From the NCBI GenBank assembly GCA_024138015.1, contig JAMXBB010000004.1, positions 75,505,443-75,569,442 on the forward strand: a stretch of 64,000 nt of DNA, written 5' to 3'. The position numbers and the translations under genes were made by a program. The DNA comes from Lumnitzera littorea. Its lineage: Eukaryota > Streptophyta > Magnoliopsida > Myrtales > Combretaceae. Below, piece after piece: positions 1 through 13,779 of the stretch; position 1 is the first letter of the stretch; every line of letters starts with the position of its first letter. The notes beneath the pieces are model-generated. The model was not told where the DNA came from and did no database searches. It worked only from the letters and a program-made list of their open reading frames with translations.

Positions 1-690
1 CCAACAGCTGTTGTAATTGCTTCTTATGTTCCTTGACTCAATACAAACCATCCCATATGGAGCTTTCGAGATAGGTTCTGTCCCTGGTATTAAGTCAATT
101 TAAAAATTTCTCTCTCGTTTGGGTGGTAATCCAAGTAAATCCTTAGGAAATACATCAGCAAATTCCTTTACTATCCATATTTCACTAAGGTTAAGTTTAT
201 CCTTCTCTCTTTCTACAGCGTAAGCTAAGCACCATTTCTGTGTTAAGTGCTCACTACTTCCAATTGTATCTATTGAACTTAATTCTTTTTGTTTTCCTTT
301 CACAATTTCTCTCACAAAAGTTACTCTAGTTTTCTCTAGGGTATTAAATACCATCTCTTTTCTACAACAATCCACTATGGCTTACATAGTCGACATCCAA
401 GTCACTCCTAATATCACTTCATACTTCTTTATTGGAAGAACAATAAGATCAGATTTCGACTCATGATTAAATATCCTAATAAGGTAGGACTCTAGTACTT
501 CATTAGTAATTATCACATTTCTTTATGGTGTCTTAACTCCGAAGTTATTAGCTAAGAGGGTTCTTGTCATCTTTAGTTGATCTACAATTCTTGTTGTGAC
601 GAATGAATGTGTAGCTTCAGTGTCAAACAAGATATACATAGGAGTATCACATATCATGATATTTCCTAGAAAGATTTATATGATATTTAG
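1..690 (-). pseudogene. Ty3/gypsy pol remnant (protease to start of reverse transcriptase)
   Basis: Read on the minus strand, about 660-600 gives an aspartic-protease-like segment, YILFDTEATHSFV. The usual active-site triplet is DSG or DTG; here the Asp is kept and the Gly is Glu, one base from Gly. The 375-100 stretch is open for 91 codons and ends in VKEFADVFPKDLLGLPP, the typical linker before gypsy reverse transcriptase. It continues through IDLIPGTEPISKAPY and EHKKQLQQLL in shifted frames to the window edge. Stops and frameshifts show it is dead. The rest of the element lies left of base 1. Lineage within gypsy is not decided. Confidence 0.85.
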
Positions 691-879
691 AAATATTTAT
701 TATTTTTTGTCATTTTGTGCTAATTATTTGGTTGTTATATTCCTATAGAGTTTAGATAGATTACTAACCTACAACCAATTCATTGTCTTCTACGTCATAG
801 GCACCTAATGCAAGGAGTTCTACTTCATATTCTAAGTGAATCTAAATTTAGAAAGTTAAAAAATAGTACCCATTAAGAG

Positions 880-1166
880 TTTAATAGGATAGCCCTGGAT
901 CCAAAATATTTAATTTTCAAAACCTTTTTTAAAATCGGTTTTCTAAGTAGTCTAGTAGCTAGGTTAAATTGATCTACCCAATCGATTTAAGTTAATCTAC
1001 TCTTTTTTCCAACTCTGATCGAGTGGCGACTCCAAAACAATTTTTTAAAATAAAAACCAAACTTTCCTTAACTCTTAATCAAGGGTTAGTATTAAACGGG
1101 TTATAGTTTAGTATTGATTAGGTTAAGAAAGATATTACAAAAACTAGGAAAAATTCAGGCTTGACA
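880..1166 (+). repeat. Family D LTR fragment (3' end)
   Basis: This stretch matches 20131-20400 in reverse complement, including the shared core GAGTGGCGACTCC and the run around TTAATACTAACCC. It ends in AGGCTTGACA, matching the AGGCTCAACA end of the copy at 20131 when that is read on the minus strand. It is therefore the 3' end of a + oriented copy of the LTR family found at 4752-17510 and 20131-22113. The 5' part is not recognisable. Confidence 0.65.
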
Positions 1167-1172
1167 ACTCTT

Positions 1173-1655
1173 ATATATAAATTTTAGCCCTTGATCTCAA
1201 GTATTGGATCAAGCTAAGATGGATGGATTATATGAGTCATTGATGGGAGCTGTTAGATTAACTCTTGTCAATAGATGGTCCAGATTTAAGTCTCCAACTC
1301 TTATATAACGAATGGGCCTTAGGGATGGGTTTGAGCCAGGTTAGGCCCAATTGCTTACAAAATGAGCTCATCTCCTTTTAAAATAAAACCAAGGCTTATT
1401 TAAGCCTTTTAAAGGCATATGAAGGCCAAATAAGGCCCAAAATGAACTTTTTTGAATCTACTTTTCATACACGAGACAACTCAGCAAGATCAAGAGTAGA
1501 ACAATCGTCTAATGATCCTTATTTAGAGCCTATCAAGCTAGGTCTTCCTAAGACATCCATAATTAGCCCAGTTTGCTAAGCCTTGTTACTAGCCCATTAA
1601 ACCGATCCATAGTATTAAATTGGGTTAAAAACTCGATTACTAATATAACCCTTTA
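1173..1655 (+). repeat. Dispersed repeat H, copy 1
   Basis: About 480 bp align in the same orientation with 40660-41160. Shared blocks include ATGAGTCAT, TAACTCTTG, AAAGGCATATGAAGG and TTAAATTGGG. No coding capacity and no clear terminal structure are visible, so the element class is unknown. It begins directly after the family D LTR fragment. Confidence 0.7.
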
Positions 1656-1659
1656 TATT

Positions 1660-4500
1660 TTGTCCCATAACCAAAAGTTCCTTTGACAAAGTCTAAGGGG
1701 TTTGGGCATTTCAATTAATCAATTTTCTTCAGCAATTGTAAAACATATCAATGTTAAGTTGTAGCATTTACCATTCAACTTGCTTATAACATTGCTACTT
1801 CTTAATTATCGGTGACTTGCAATAATGTAAATATGGATTATGTATTTTTTATGCAATACTTGCCTTTAAGTATATAATCTCTTATTATTGTAATCATTTC
1901 ATTGCCTATAGTATTGCAGTTCAATATTTGTGACATGACATTGATAAATTGAATTTTTCTTAATAATTCCTTCTTTGTTGATGTTTATAGGGAGAGAAAT
2001 AAAATCTTTCAATCTTTTTGTAGAAATCTATAGCTTCAACATTTTGCCTTATGCAATATATTAAATAAATCTCCTTTAATTGACAAATTCCTTTACATGA
2101 CTCAATTTGTGTTCTATATTTGACTTTTGTGAATCATTTGCTGCATTAGGTTAACCGTGTGTATCAACTTCATGCTCAAGATTTTGATTGATTGTTCTCA
2201 GTTTTCGATCCATTAGGTGAGTTAGTAAATTCATATATCGTACGAATGCTTGTTTTGAAGGAAATAAGAATTGCTTTGCAATTGGCATCATACTATCCGA
2301 ACCAATTCCATCATTTATGATGGTTTTCATCTATGCATGCCCTCTTCTTTTGTTTTTTTATTTTTGGTTTTATTTTTCCTCTTTTGCTTTAAACTAGTAT
2401 AACTTCATTTGTCTAAAGAGAATGCTCTTAGTTGCTTCGACATGGATGGCATCTATCATTATATAGATAGACTAAATTAAATATGAGAACCAACCATGGC
2501 TAGTTAAAACCATTTCATGAGATCACAATAGTTATAACTTATTATTATTGGTTCATAATGTGTATGTGTTGTCACATGAATTCAAAATCCATCTCCTTAT
2601 TTAATGAGCTTTCAATGAAATTACTAAAGTCACATCTTCGATTTTATCTCTAAAAGGAAGATTCATTATTTGAATTCGAAATCTTATATGTTAATTCCAA
2701 AATTAAATCATAAACCAATTGATATTCTCTTACACCATAGCTCGTGATAATTGGATTCATCTACCTTCCTTCCATTCATAAGTGATATCTCCTTAATTGT
2801 TATCAAATCAAACATGTAATGTTACAAGTAGACACATACATATATATCTATACATGTTTCCATATCTTTATCTTATTGCTTCCAAATCAGATTTACGCCG
2901 AAGAAAGCATCTCTTCATTTATACTCTTTATATCTCTATGATATTTTTTTATCTACAATATCACAATTATATGTATTGAGATTTCCAAATCATTGAACGT
3001 GATAAACTAATCAAGGAAATTGAAATATCCATACTTGTAAAGTCTAGAGAGCTAAATCTTCTTTTCCTTTTATGTCTCCAAGATTTTCAGCCCCTAAATG
3101 GTATATTCTAAAACTAAAAGAGTATTTCATTTATACTTGCATTTTTTTATTTGTCGACTTCATTTTCCTTTGGAGTCCTCATCAAGACCGAATAAGAAAA
3201 TGTTTTTTTGAGAAGGCAAAAGTAGCATTGCATTGAGAAAGAGAATAGGAGAATCATGAATTCATCATACTCTTGTTACTTGTTGAAGCATTCCCATGCA
3301 TTAGAGGATTTTTTTTTCTATAAATTGTAAAATTGCTTCAACGTGTAAGTGTTGATAACTGCATTTAATTGTTATCATACTTAACTTGTCTTTGTATCAA
3401 GTCCCATTCAAACACATACCAGTAAATACATCTCTTCCTTTTACTTATCTTCTGTTATGAAAAAAAAAAAAAATCTCCACCAAGATTTATTTACAGGTAT
3501 AATACTTAACTTCTTTTTCTTTTTGATTTTTTTTTTATCTCACTATCTTCTTCTTTTCTTTTCTTTTTTTTCTTTTCTTTAGTTTATGAAATATATTTTT
3601 TTAGTCCCGTTGCTAGCAATAGCCTTTTCATCAAGTATAGCAACCGATTCCATAGAACAAAAATGATCAATACTAGTGATCCTTGTAAGATCTGTGATCA
3701 ATAGCAATGCCATTCTTGTCATGAGTAAATTGTTTCCATAATTCTTGGTGAGAAGCTACTTGTGTTATTTTTAGTCTTTGTGCTTAACTTTTGACTCAAT
3801 ATGCTCCTCATTTGTGCCTTTAGAAATAAAGCATAAAAGATTGATATCCATTCTTACACCATCCAATATAATGACCATTATATGCTTTGCTTTTCTTTTT
3901 CTTTGAATACTATCAGCATACGTTACATTCCCATCCTTTGCATTTGTAGCTTTTCTCTTGTTACATGAGATGGCTTCACTAAATGAAATATGAAAGACTT
4001 GTAGTCACTCCTAGGCCATCGGTCTAATGGATAAAGAATATGTATTTAATTGTCATCTCTTGCACTTGAAAATTCAAAATGAAATGACCCGATCATATAC
4101 TTTGCTTGGGCTTTCATTTCTCATATATTATGATGTTCAAGGGGCATAATCTATGGCATGTTACCTTAAACCCCTTCCTAATATCCTTAGGATTCCTGAT
4201 AATTCTTTGAACACATGTATGTTGTTTTGAACTAAGACTCAATAGCATGGCACTCTTCTTTTGTTTCTTTTTTTTTTTTTATTTGAGAACCGATATTGGC
4301 TTCGATGTGGACCATGCAAATTCATGTGGCCAATAGCCTGTTAGGTACTTATATGATTGCTAACCAAAAATGAATGTTGAAGGGCTCATTCATGTATATT
4401 TTCTTTGTAGATGCAAATGGATATGTGTCTTATAGAGGAAGATGTGTAGTTGGACTAAATTGCTAGATTGTCATGGCCCGACACTTAGATTGTCACTAAA
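1660..4500. other. Non-coding AT-rich stretch without recognised genes
   Basis: I see no conserved reading frame, tRNA or complete transposon here. Open frames are short (60 codons at most) and have no recognisable content. Poly-A, poly-T and pyrimidine runs occur near 3460, 3520-3580 and 4260. Confidence 0.5.
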
Positions 4501-4502
4501 CT

Positions 4503-4527
4503 TCTCTCTCTCTCTCTCTCTCTCTCT
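4503..4527. repeat. (CT)n microsatellite
   Basis: An uninterrupted CT run, followed by an AAT-rich run at 4533-4546 that contains the target site of the TIR element starting at 4547. Confidence 0.9.
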
Positions 4528-4892
4528 TTACGAATAATAATAATAAGAGTAAATTACACAAACATCCTCTAAAAATTTTTTAAATTACATGGACTCCCTA
4601 ATTTTCGAAAAGTTTACACCTACACCTCTAAAATAATTATGGGGCCTACTTTTTTTACATATCAAGTCTATGTGTTTATCATTACTAATGTGCAAAAAAA
4701 AAAAAGGATTAATAATTTCATATATAATGTAAATATTATTATTATAAATATTATCAAGCTGAAAATGTAGTTTCTCTCTTTTCTTAACCCCAATTTATAT
4801 TAAGTCTAACTCGCTCAATATGAATCTCTCAATCAGATTAAGAAAAGGTTTTGTAAAAAAAAAAGAAAAACTTTTTTGAAAAATAAAGCCAT

Positions 4893-7800
4893 TGTGATAT
4901 CCCATAATGTAGCAATCAAAACATGAACATCTAAGTATTAAGACAAAGCCTTATCCTTGTACGATTAGGGTTAATAGTTGATTTAATGCATTTAGAAAAG
5001 TAAAACCGATTATGATAGAAATTTATGAGAAACATGGTAACCTTAATCGAGAAATTTCCATATGCCTAGAAGTCAAAAATGTAATAAGATATCAAGAATA
5101 CAATCCAAAATAGTAAGGATGTACTTTATATGAGTCCCTAAAATCGTATTTAGAGCAACCATACTCAAATTTAAGGCCTTCAAGAAAAGCTTATCTAATT
5201 GAGCCTAAACATTATGATTATGATAGAAATGTTAGTTGAAGTGACCTAGTAAAATTAGATTTTAAAAATAATAATCCAAAATTTCAATTTTAGCCTTAGA
5301 AGTATGACTATTCAATATAGTATAAAAATGATCAAAACCTTAAAAACAAAGCTTAGAATACAAAGAGAACTTAAAGATAAATTAATTAGCCTATAAAAAG
5401 AAATAATATAGTATATGAGTATACACGTATTTTTATAAGTACACCTTAAATAACACTAGGCTAAACTCAAGAAGGGGATGAATTGAGTTCTAGGATAATA
5501 TGTAATTCTTTTTCAAAATTTCCAATTAAATGCAATAACCAAAGTGATCAAAACAACGATAAAATAATAATAAGTACAAAAATTAAAAGAGATAAGAATA
5601 GAGAAATTTAAGCTAGGATATAACGTGGAGTTCGGATCGCCCCCCTAATCTCCATGAACTTACAATGCCTCTGATTAAGGACTTTACACCACTTTATTAA
5701 TTTCTTAACTCAATACTCCAAGAGCTATACAAGCTTATATGATCTCTTTTACATACAACTACCTCAAGTATAGTGCTTTTCTCTCAAGATTGCAAACATA
5801 AGAACTTTTAAGTACTACACACTAGATCTCTTTTTGTTTGATACAAGTAAGTGTATAAGAGGCAAATGAGAGGTAATAATGCTAAAGAATGTAAGAGGAT
5901 GTCTTTTAGTTACAATAGAATATTAGATCTTGATTCCCTTTGGTTGTGTTGTTGAGCATTTATATCAACTCATTGAATTCCTCTCGTTATCGCACATTAA
6001 AAGCTCCAACAGCTACTTAGATTATCGACACCTTACTCGTACCGGCAAGCTGGTAATAAATTGCATTACCGGAATGAACACCGGTAAGTGAAGCGCCATG
6101 CCAGCTCCTTAGGGCTAATGTGCTTTTCTTTATGTTGTTCAAAACTTTATACTGTCAGTCTAGTTCTTCTTTGAGCTGTCATGCTAGTAAGTTAAATATC
6201 ACCTGAAAATACTTTTGATAACCAACAAACAAATACATTCTGCAATCTAACTTTAAGATCATTTGATCACCACTGAAAAGATTAAGTTTCTTATAGAGAT
6301 AATTGATATACTTAATTATTAAGCAAATTAATTAACCTAAAATTATATAATTTTGCATAATAAGTAATAAAATCACAAAATTAAATAGGAAAAATATCTT
6401 AAAAATAAAAGATATGCTAGAAACATGATTATATACATATAATTACACATTAAATGTATGATACATATAGGATATACATACCCGCATATTAACAAAATCC
6501 TTAAATACTAATACAAAACACCTTAAAATATCATCTAAAAATTATTAAAAAATAAGAAACAACCTGAAATATGATTGGATTAAATGCAAAACAGCTTAAA
6601 AAGAATAACTAGCTGCATCAAAAGCAATTGAATAAAAAAAGACACCTCATACTTATAAATTCCTTAAAAAAATAATTAAATAAATAATTACTTAATGGCT
6701 AAGAAAAATTCTAATTAACCTAAAACACTATAAATATGATACTAGGACTTATATTTAACATTTTGGTAACCAAGAAAAATTAAAAAAAAAAAAAAGAAAA
6801 AATTGACAAAAATAGGAAAAACAGAGTAAGGATCGAGCTTAGTTAGTTCCCAAACTAAAACTTGATCTGCTATGACACCCTTCCACCACCATGGAGCACC
6901 ATTAGCACCTTTGCCGGCCAACATAACCCTATCGGCCAACAGTAGCCAAAGCATAGTCAAACAAGTTAGTCAAATTTCTGTCCTATTTTTCTTATAATTT
7001 CTAAAAATATTGAATTAATTTTGAAAATTATGAAAAAAAAATTATATCTAGGTTGGTTTAGATATAATTTCATGTTGTAATTTTATTTTTGTAAAATTAT
7101 AATTATTTTATGTACATAATTAAGAAAGTCACTATTCATCCAAATTTTGATTTTCAAAATAAATACCCTAAAAGATGAATTTTCAAGCTCAAAATTTTTT
7201 TGTAGAATATATATGATATATATTTAATCGCTATGTAGCCATATTTTTAATTTAGGTACTTTTGATATTTAATGTAATTTTTTGCCCTAAAAATAGCTAG
7301 AAATAGGATGAAATAATAAAATAAATAAGTTTTTATGAAATTAATCGATTGAAATGATAGGTATTGACTTCTGGTCAATTGTAATGATGTTAGGATATAT
7401 TGAAAATAATTTTGTATAAAAAGAATAATAATTGGTTAATTAAATGTAATTTAGGGATAAAATTATAATTACGAGCATTTAGGTGATAAACCCAATAGCA
7501 TGGAATCATATGCTAATTAAGTTCCCCATATTTTTAGGTTTCTATAAAAATTTTTAGGGAATTATTTGGTGGTCTGAGCTATTTATCGTGAATATTTAGT
7601 AGTAAAATAGTTTAATTTACTAACTGAGACACATTTTTAGTAATAATAAGCTAAAATGTAATAAATATCGAAATGAAACCTATACATGTACATACTGGTC
7701 AGATATGGTAAAAATTTATTTTTAACCTATTTAGTGATAATTATATGATTAGGTCATGATGTACACACATTAGAGTTAGATATTACCTATATTATTAAGC

Positions 7801-9509
7801 TATAATAACAAATTATATAAAATATAGTCAATTTATATAAAATGAATATAATATAATACTTATTATTATATGGGCATATAGATATAATATAAAACAAGAA
7901 ATACACTTTAGAAGTCATCTCTCAAAATAGAACCCGTAGTACATATCGTTAAATTCATATAAACTCAATAATACTATTTTTATTAAAATTGAACAATCCT
8001 TAGTAGTATAACTTATATCTTTATAATATTATGAGAATTTACAAACTACAATAACCTTACCATAATTGAAACATAATTTAACTGATTAAAATACGTTTCG
8101 ATGTGATCAAACCGATATATTATATGTAATAGTATAATTGTGTAAATTATCGATACTTAATAACTTAACTTATATAATAAAACTATGTTTCCTTATATAA
8201 GGAAAATAATAATATACTTTAGATATATATATTTATATATATAACTATTTAGTGAAATATAAATAGATAGAACCCTAATATTTTTATAATTCTTACAAAA
8301 ACTAAATCTGGACTTTATATATATATAGAGTCTCCTATTGAATAAGGTGTTGAATATATGAGTTTTCCGTAGTAGGTGTCAAGATAGGTAAGTGGGATCA
8401 ATGCTCCACAACATTTTTAGGTATTATTTCAAAATATTTAGATACCTTAATATATATTAGCTTATGATTGTAGTTAGCTGTTTGTGTATATGCACCGTTT
8501 ATGATTGGGTTTCGATTTGTTGTTATAGGATATGAGCTTTATGATATGGTTGTTTTGTGAATATTATTATGCTTGAATTGTTTAAGCTTGGTTGATCACC
8601 CTAAAAATAAACTAACTCAAACTCAACCTAACATCTAACCTGATATGCATCACAACCTAATAGGGGTAATGGCTAAGATTCTTAGGCCAAACATGAACTC
8701 TCCTAAAGATAGCTAAAATAGTCCTTTCCTACCCTTAGCCGAACTAAGTGATAAGAGAGGAAGTCGTGGCAAAGTTGGGGGTCATAGTTCAAAAGTGGTC
8801 ATGGAAGAAGGGTATTCTCCATTGCATAAGCCCCGGTTTGGTTTCAATTCATGAGTGCACGACATCAATCTTCTCAACCCAGATTAGAGTGAGCACAATT
8901 TCTTTAATCTCACGACGAACCAGATAACATCGTGCGTTGGTATTTACTTGTACATACATTGCATTTAACCAACTTGGTTGAAAACCCTACTTATGATGTG
9001 CTGAATACATACTTTTGTCTCAACTCCACATATTGAGCAAGTTATCGATTATTTCCCTATAGTTTGTTTTGCAAGTTTCGAAGAGATCATAAATATCTAC
9101 CTAAAATCATATAACTAATAAATTGGGACAAAGAGTGAGGTATAACAAGAAATGATTGGTTATTGTCTATAGTATTGACTTTCTTAATTTTTAAGGAAAA
9201 CTACATAGAACTCTTCAAGAAGCTTGGTAGTTTTCAATATTTTGATTTGTATAAGAAATTATACGTACCTATGGGATTTACTACTACTCTTTTAAAAAGT
9301 CAAATTACAAGTTTATCTTTAATAAATTATTTTGGAGGATTACTCTACAGGTTTATATCAAACATGTATCGAATTAAACTCTTTAAGGGAGTAGAGTTGA
9401 GTACGCTTGATGTGAACTAGGTCTAAGATGGCAACTGTAAGGATAGTTTCCATCTTATGATGGTTCACACAACAAAACTGTTACGACTTGACCTTTTCGG
9501 GGAGTGACA
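4893..9509 (+). mobile_element. Family E long solo LTR, copy 1
   Basis: It starts TGTGATATCCC and ends GGGGAGTGACA, giving TG...CA ends with an extended inverted repeat. It is flanked by GCCAT (4888-4892) and GCCAC (9510-9514), a 5-bp duplication with one transition. It aligns along its whole length with 24572-28326; both share the sequence near GGGTTAATAG/GGGTTAACAG, the GATCACCCTAA segment and the last 60 bp. There is no coding capacity. A 4.6-kb LTR-like unit without internal region is best read as a solo LTR of a gypsy element with very long LTRs. The TGTAATATCCC start is like that of some plant chromoviruses, which is inference. Confidence 0.75.
5450..6310 (-). mobile_element. 0.86-kb insertion in family E copy 1, probable copia-type solo LTR
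   Basis: This block is absent from family E copy 2 and accounts for the whole length difference (4617 versus 3755 bp). The 5-mer CTTAA flanks it (5445-5449 and 6311-6315). Near its left end it has AAGAAGGGGATGAATTGA, which resembles the AAGAGAGGGGTGAATTAA near the left end of the Sirevirus-like LTR at 59938. The termini have lost the TG...CA signature. Class and orientation are inferred from this resemblance. Confidence 0.5.
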
Positions 9510-10199
9510 GCCACTACTTAATCGAAATCAGGAAAAAAAAAAGTGAAATTAAGGCCCATGGGTAAATATACCGTAATTTTAGCTATTAGCCCATGGGTTT
9601 TTAAAAAAACTTTTAGAAAAATGTAAACAAAAAAATCTTAGGTTTAGAGGCTAACTTATTAAAGTCTAAACGGTTTCCATAAAAGAAATCCATGAAATAA
9701 TTAAGTAGGCCTTTGACTTTATTTTCAAGTGAAATGGGTTTTCTCCCCTTTTTTTTTTTTTTTTTTTGAAAAAATGAAAAGAATTTGAAGAAAAAAGGAA
9801 AAACAAATTTTTATTTATTTTGAGTCACCCAAAGTACCTACACACTCAATAAGCAGGATAAAGCCCATGTATTTCTTAATAAATGAAAACTTTATTTTGT
9901 TGGTTGATTTTATTTTTAGAAAACTCTTTTCACTCTAATTTCATTAAGATTTATTGATTTTTAAAAAAAATGGGGTTTTTTTCTCTACTTTTAAAAAATC
10001 CTAATGAAATCTTAAATTTTGGAAAAGGCTAATTTATTTTTTCTTATTTATGAAAAAATATTATTTATGGGAAAAAAAGCCCATCTTATTTGAAAACAAT
10101 TATATTCAAAATAAAGACCATAACATGATTAATGACAATTTCATCAAAATTCATCATATTAAACTAAAGCATAACCATAAATAAAATGCTATTTATTCA

Positions 10200-10560
10200 A
10201 ATTAAAGCTAAATCAACCAATTATTATTCAAAACATGCTAACCATAACAAACTAGCTTGCTAATTATATCAAATTTATCCAAATTAACAAGCAAAAGCAT
10301 GCTAATTAAAATAACATGCTAATTATCAAATTTATTATATCATCAAATTTATCATGCTATCATGGTAAAAATCAAAATTACTATGCAACCTATCATGATA
10401 ATTATTAAGATCAAATCAAATTTATTATGCTATCTAAGTCAACGAGCATGCTAGATATTGTAAAAAAACCAAATCATCATGCAATCAAACTTAACATGCT
10501 AATTATTAACTTCATCACACTAACTAGTAAACTAAAATTAAAATCGTTATTAAAGTAACT
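10200..10560. repeat. Degenerate AT-rich tandem motif (CATGCTAATTAT-like)
   Basis: CATGCTAATTA and variants, with TCAAATTTAT spacers, recur irregularly through this part of the family D LTR. The other D copy carries a different array at the equivalent place (20885-21331). Confidence 0.55.
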
Positions 10561-10808
10561 AATCACAAACATATTATTCACATGAAAACATAAGATTAAA
10601 GCATGTTTTTAATATTATTTTTATTTTCTGGATTTTTTCATTTTTTATAACAAACAATCAACACAAAAAGGAAGGTGGACTTACCTTGGGCAGTACTAGA
10701 AATTGGACTAGTTTAGGGGTAATCCGACCAGTTTTCAGGGTGTGATTAATGGCGTTAGACTCTTAAAACTTGAACTTTGAAACTCTTAGTCAGTTTATGG
10801 AACCCAAG

Positions 10809-11669
10809 TGATGGGAATCAAGCTAGGGACCTTTGACTTGCAACCAAGCCCAAAGACTGGAGGGGCTGGCACAGCGAACCCTTATGTCCAAACCAACTCC
10901 TGTTGAGACCGAATACGTCCTTATCAAATCTCTTCTAATGCCATGCCAAATAATCGCCCATTATTCTATGGTATGCTGAGTTGATGATTACTCTCTAATG
11001 CCGAGCCAACTAATCACTCGGCATCATCATTGCCAAGAAGCTGAGAGATAGAGGATCTGGACTGACTAAGTCATCCCTACTCGGACAAGCCCATATGTTC
11101 GTACTTTTTGTCTGCATCTCCTAACAACCTTGCTAATGTAACATCACCATGTGTACAGTATCATACGTAAAATCTGTAGCACTAATGATTATTTTCCTTG
11201 TATATTTATTTTTACCTTTTTGTATCATGTACAGTACCTCTTTAGAAAATGTCCTTATTGTCTTTTCACTTTTAGGCAAGTTGCCTTAACTTACGGGTAT
11301 AAATACTCTTGTACTTGTAGCTGTAACAAATCCGATTATCTTCAATACACTTAATTACTTTCTTCCTTGCGTAAACACTGTTTGTTTAGTCTCGGCATCA
11401 CTCTTATCCTTTCCCTTAAGCAAGGTTAAGTGGTAAATAACCTCATTGGACCAATTTGTATGTCATATCGAATTGTGCAGTGAGCCTCGAAAGTTCCATT
11501 GGTACATCATATTCTCTAGAGTTGTTCGTGAGTTTTGCTTACTATTTCATTCGTTATTTTGTTTTTTTACCCCTTTCATACCTTTCCCCATTAACCATTT
11601 TTGAGCTTTCTATAAGCTTGGACCCATTTAGTGATCGGCCTTATTTGTTCTTAGTCACAGTTCGCAATA
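10809..11669 (+). repeat. Element A 5' LTR
   Basis: It aligns end to end with 14889-15749 at the same length of 861 bp, and the differences are visibly mostly transitions. The terminal CA has become TA. The next bases, TTGATATCAAAG (11672-11683), resemble the initiator-Met tRNA primer site TTGGTATCAGAG in degenerate form. Confidence 0.92.
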
Positions 11670-11842
11670 TCTTGATATCAAAGTAAAGGTTTTGTGTGAG
11701 CTGTAGTTAGTTCTTCTTGAATTTTGTTATATTCTGTTTTTCATGTGAGAAACAGAGTAAGTTACTATGTTCATTTAATTGCTATGTTATTAGCTGTTCA
11801 CTTTTTGAAGTATTTGTTTAAATTTTGAATTTGTGAAGAAAA

Positions 11843-12930
11843 ATGACAGACCCAAGTATGAATGTTAGTACTAGTGATGACGGTGGGGATGTCCACTATG
11901 GACGACAATCTTAGGGAACTCCCAGAAGCACTGATGAGAGACTTGATAAGGTAACTAACCTCTTGGTAGATTTGATCCGAGTTGTTCATGTACTGTTTTA
12001 CTAACCCACTGAAGTCGCGCAAAACACTCCATAAGCTGCTTAACCTATTAGAGGTCAAAACTTAGCTCAACCAGTTTAAGATGGAGGAGTTGGCGAACGA
12101 GTAAAGCGAATGATAGACCTGAGAAAGCTTGATGAGGAGGAGGAAGAGTATTTTGAAGAGAAGCGTGTACGAGTCCCTAGAGCATCCAACCATGTGAAGC
12201 TTCGGATTCTAAGTTTCAATGGATCTGGGATGCTGATGAATATATGGATTGGGAAGAGAGGGTGGAGCGTGTGTTTGACAACTATTAATATGAGGATTAT
12301 GAGAAAGTGAAGATTGCTACTACTGAATTCTCCAGTTATGCCACCATGTGATGGAAGAATTTTCAGGCTATGAGAAGAAGAGAGGGGTACCAAGAGATTA
12401 ACACCTAGCCTAAGATGAAAAAAGTGCTCAAAAACAGATTTGTGCTAGAAACATATCTCCTTGATACTTTCACTCAGCTTTAGGAGCTAAAATAAGGAGG
12501 CTAAACTGTTGATGAGTATGTTCAAGAATTCTAAATGCTTATGATAAGATGCAAAGTAGAGGAACCACTAACTCAAATAGTCTCAAGATTTATTACTGGA
12601 TTGAGAGGAGACATCTGAGACATTGCGGAGCTCCAACAATTTGACATAATGGATGAGGATATTAAGATTGCCTAGTGAGTAGAGAGGCAAAGAAGGAGCC
12701 GAGTAACGACCAGAATGCTGATTAGCTGACTAAGATAGACAAGTCACCAAGCTCAGTCTAGTATCACGCCGAATAGAAGAGTTGATGTTAAAGCCCAGCA
12801 TAAAGGCCGACTTAAAGATGTAATGCCAACCCGAACGTATGAGAAAGGGTAGGGGTCTAGCAAGAAGACCAGCCAGATTAAATGCTTCGAGTGTCAAGGG
12901 TTTGGACATATGACTACTTAGTGCCTGAAT
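11843..12930 (+). pseudogene. Element A gag remnant with zinc knuckle
   Basis: The probable start ATG is at 11843 (MTDPSMNVSTSDDGG). The reading frame is then broken by many stops. Recognisable gag sequence includes ASNHVKLRI, FSSYATMW and VDEYVQEF. It ends with a CCHC zinc knuckle at 12883-12924: Cys, two residues, Cys, four, His, four, Cys. The residue before the last Cys is a TAG stop; element C has TAG at the same codon and element B has Trp (TGG). Not functional. Confidence 0.85.
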
Positions 12931-13065
12931 TAAAGGACAAGGGTCATTAAGGGAGACATCCCAAAGTTAGAAGTAGAAAGTATGGATGAGGAACCCGATG
13001 GGGAAGAAGTTCCTGTCAAGAAAGAACTGATTGAGGAGGACATATTTCCCGAGGACTTAAACTAG

Positions 13066-13330
13066 TTACTCACAGTTGTCCGACGCACGATGAGCGTGGA
13101 ACCCACACAAGAGGAGGAGCGGAGGGAGAATTTGTTTCATATCACTTGTAAGGTGAATGATCAGATGTGTACTCTTATTATAGATAGTGGAAGTTACACT
13201 AACGTGGCATCGGCCAATCTTGTTTCTAAATTGAAGCTGTTGACTGTTGCACATCCCAAGCCGTATAAGTTGCACTGGTTGAGTGAAAAAGGAGCATTAC
13301 ATGTCACTTAGCAAATATTGCTGCCGATCA
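13066..13330 (+). pseudogene. Element A aspartic protease remnant
   Basis: An open stretch at 13090-13311 contains the intact active-site motif LIIDSGSYTN, with the catalytic Asp codon at 13183, followed by KPYKLHWLSEKGALHV. This is the protease of the gypsy polyprotein. The frame closes at 13309-13311. Further matching sequence (LLGRP then FDKKVIHDG) continues to about 13450 with stops. Confidence 0.85.
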
Positions 13331-13779
13331 CTATAGGGAATTACTTTGACTAAATCCTTTGCCACGTACTGCCCATGTGCACTTCCCACGTATTACTGGG
13401 TAGGCCGTGATTGTTTGACAAGAAAGTCATACATGACGGCAATAAGAACACATATATGTTTGAAAAGGATGACCGGAAGATCACTCTAAATTCGATGTTG
13501 CCGAGAGAAGTTCACAAGCTATAAATGAAACTTGCTTACGGATTAAAGAAAGCTCTGGTGATGAGTAGAGTTGAGCTCCGATAGGCCATCAATGCTAACG
13601 AGCCGACCCTATTGTTAGTTAGGCGACTATTAGAAATGAAGGAGCAAGGTGAGCTTCCCCAAGAAATCAAGGACTTGCTAAATGACTATGCCAACCTATT
13701 CCCAGAACAATTACCTAAGGGGTTGCCCCAACTCGAGGCATAAAGCATTGCATTGAATTTATACCTGGTGCTGCACTGC

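Noticed and set aside
4005..4085. Possible tRNA-like A-box (GGTCTAATGG) region
   Set aside because: No convincing B-box or tail at the right distance, and no cloverleaf.
9163..9420. 85-codon + frame at 9163
   Set aside because: It is inside the family E LTR; the homologous stretch in copy 2 is not open, so it is not a conserved gene.
11151..11686. Frames at 11151 and 11456, with similar ones at 15217 and 15586
   Set aside because: They recur because they lie in the two LTRs of element A; homology reflects the LTR pair, not a gene.
12076..12393. 105-codon minus-strand frame
   Set aside because: Antisense to the element A gag remnant, whose + strand similarity to element B gag is clear.
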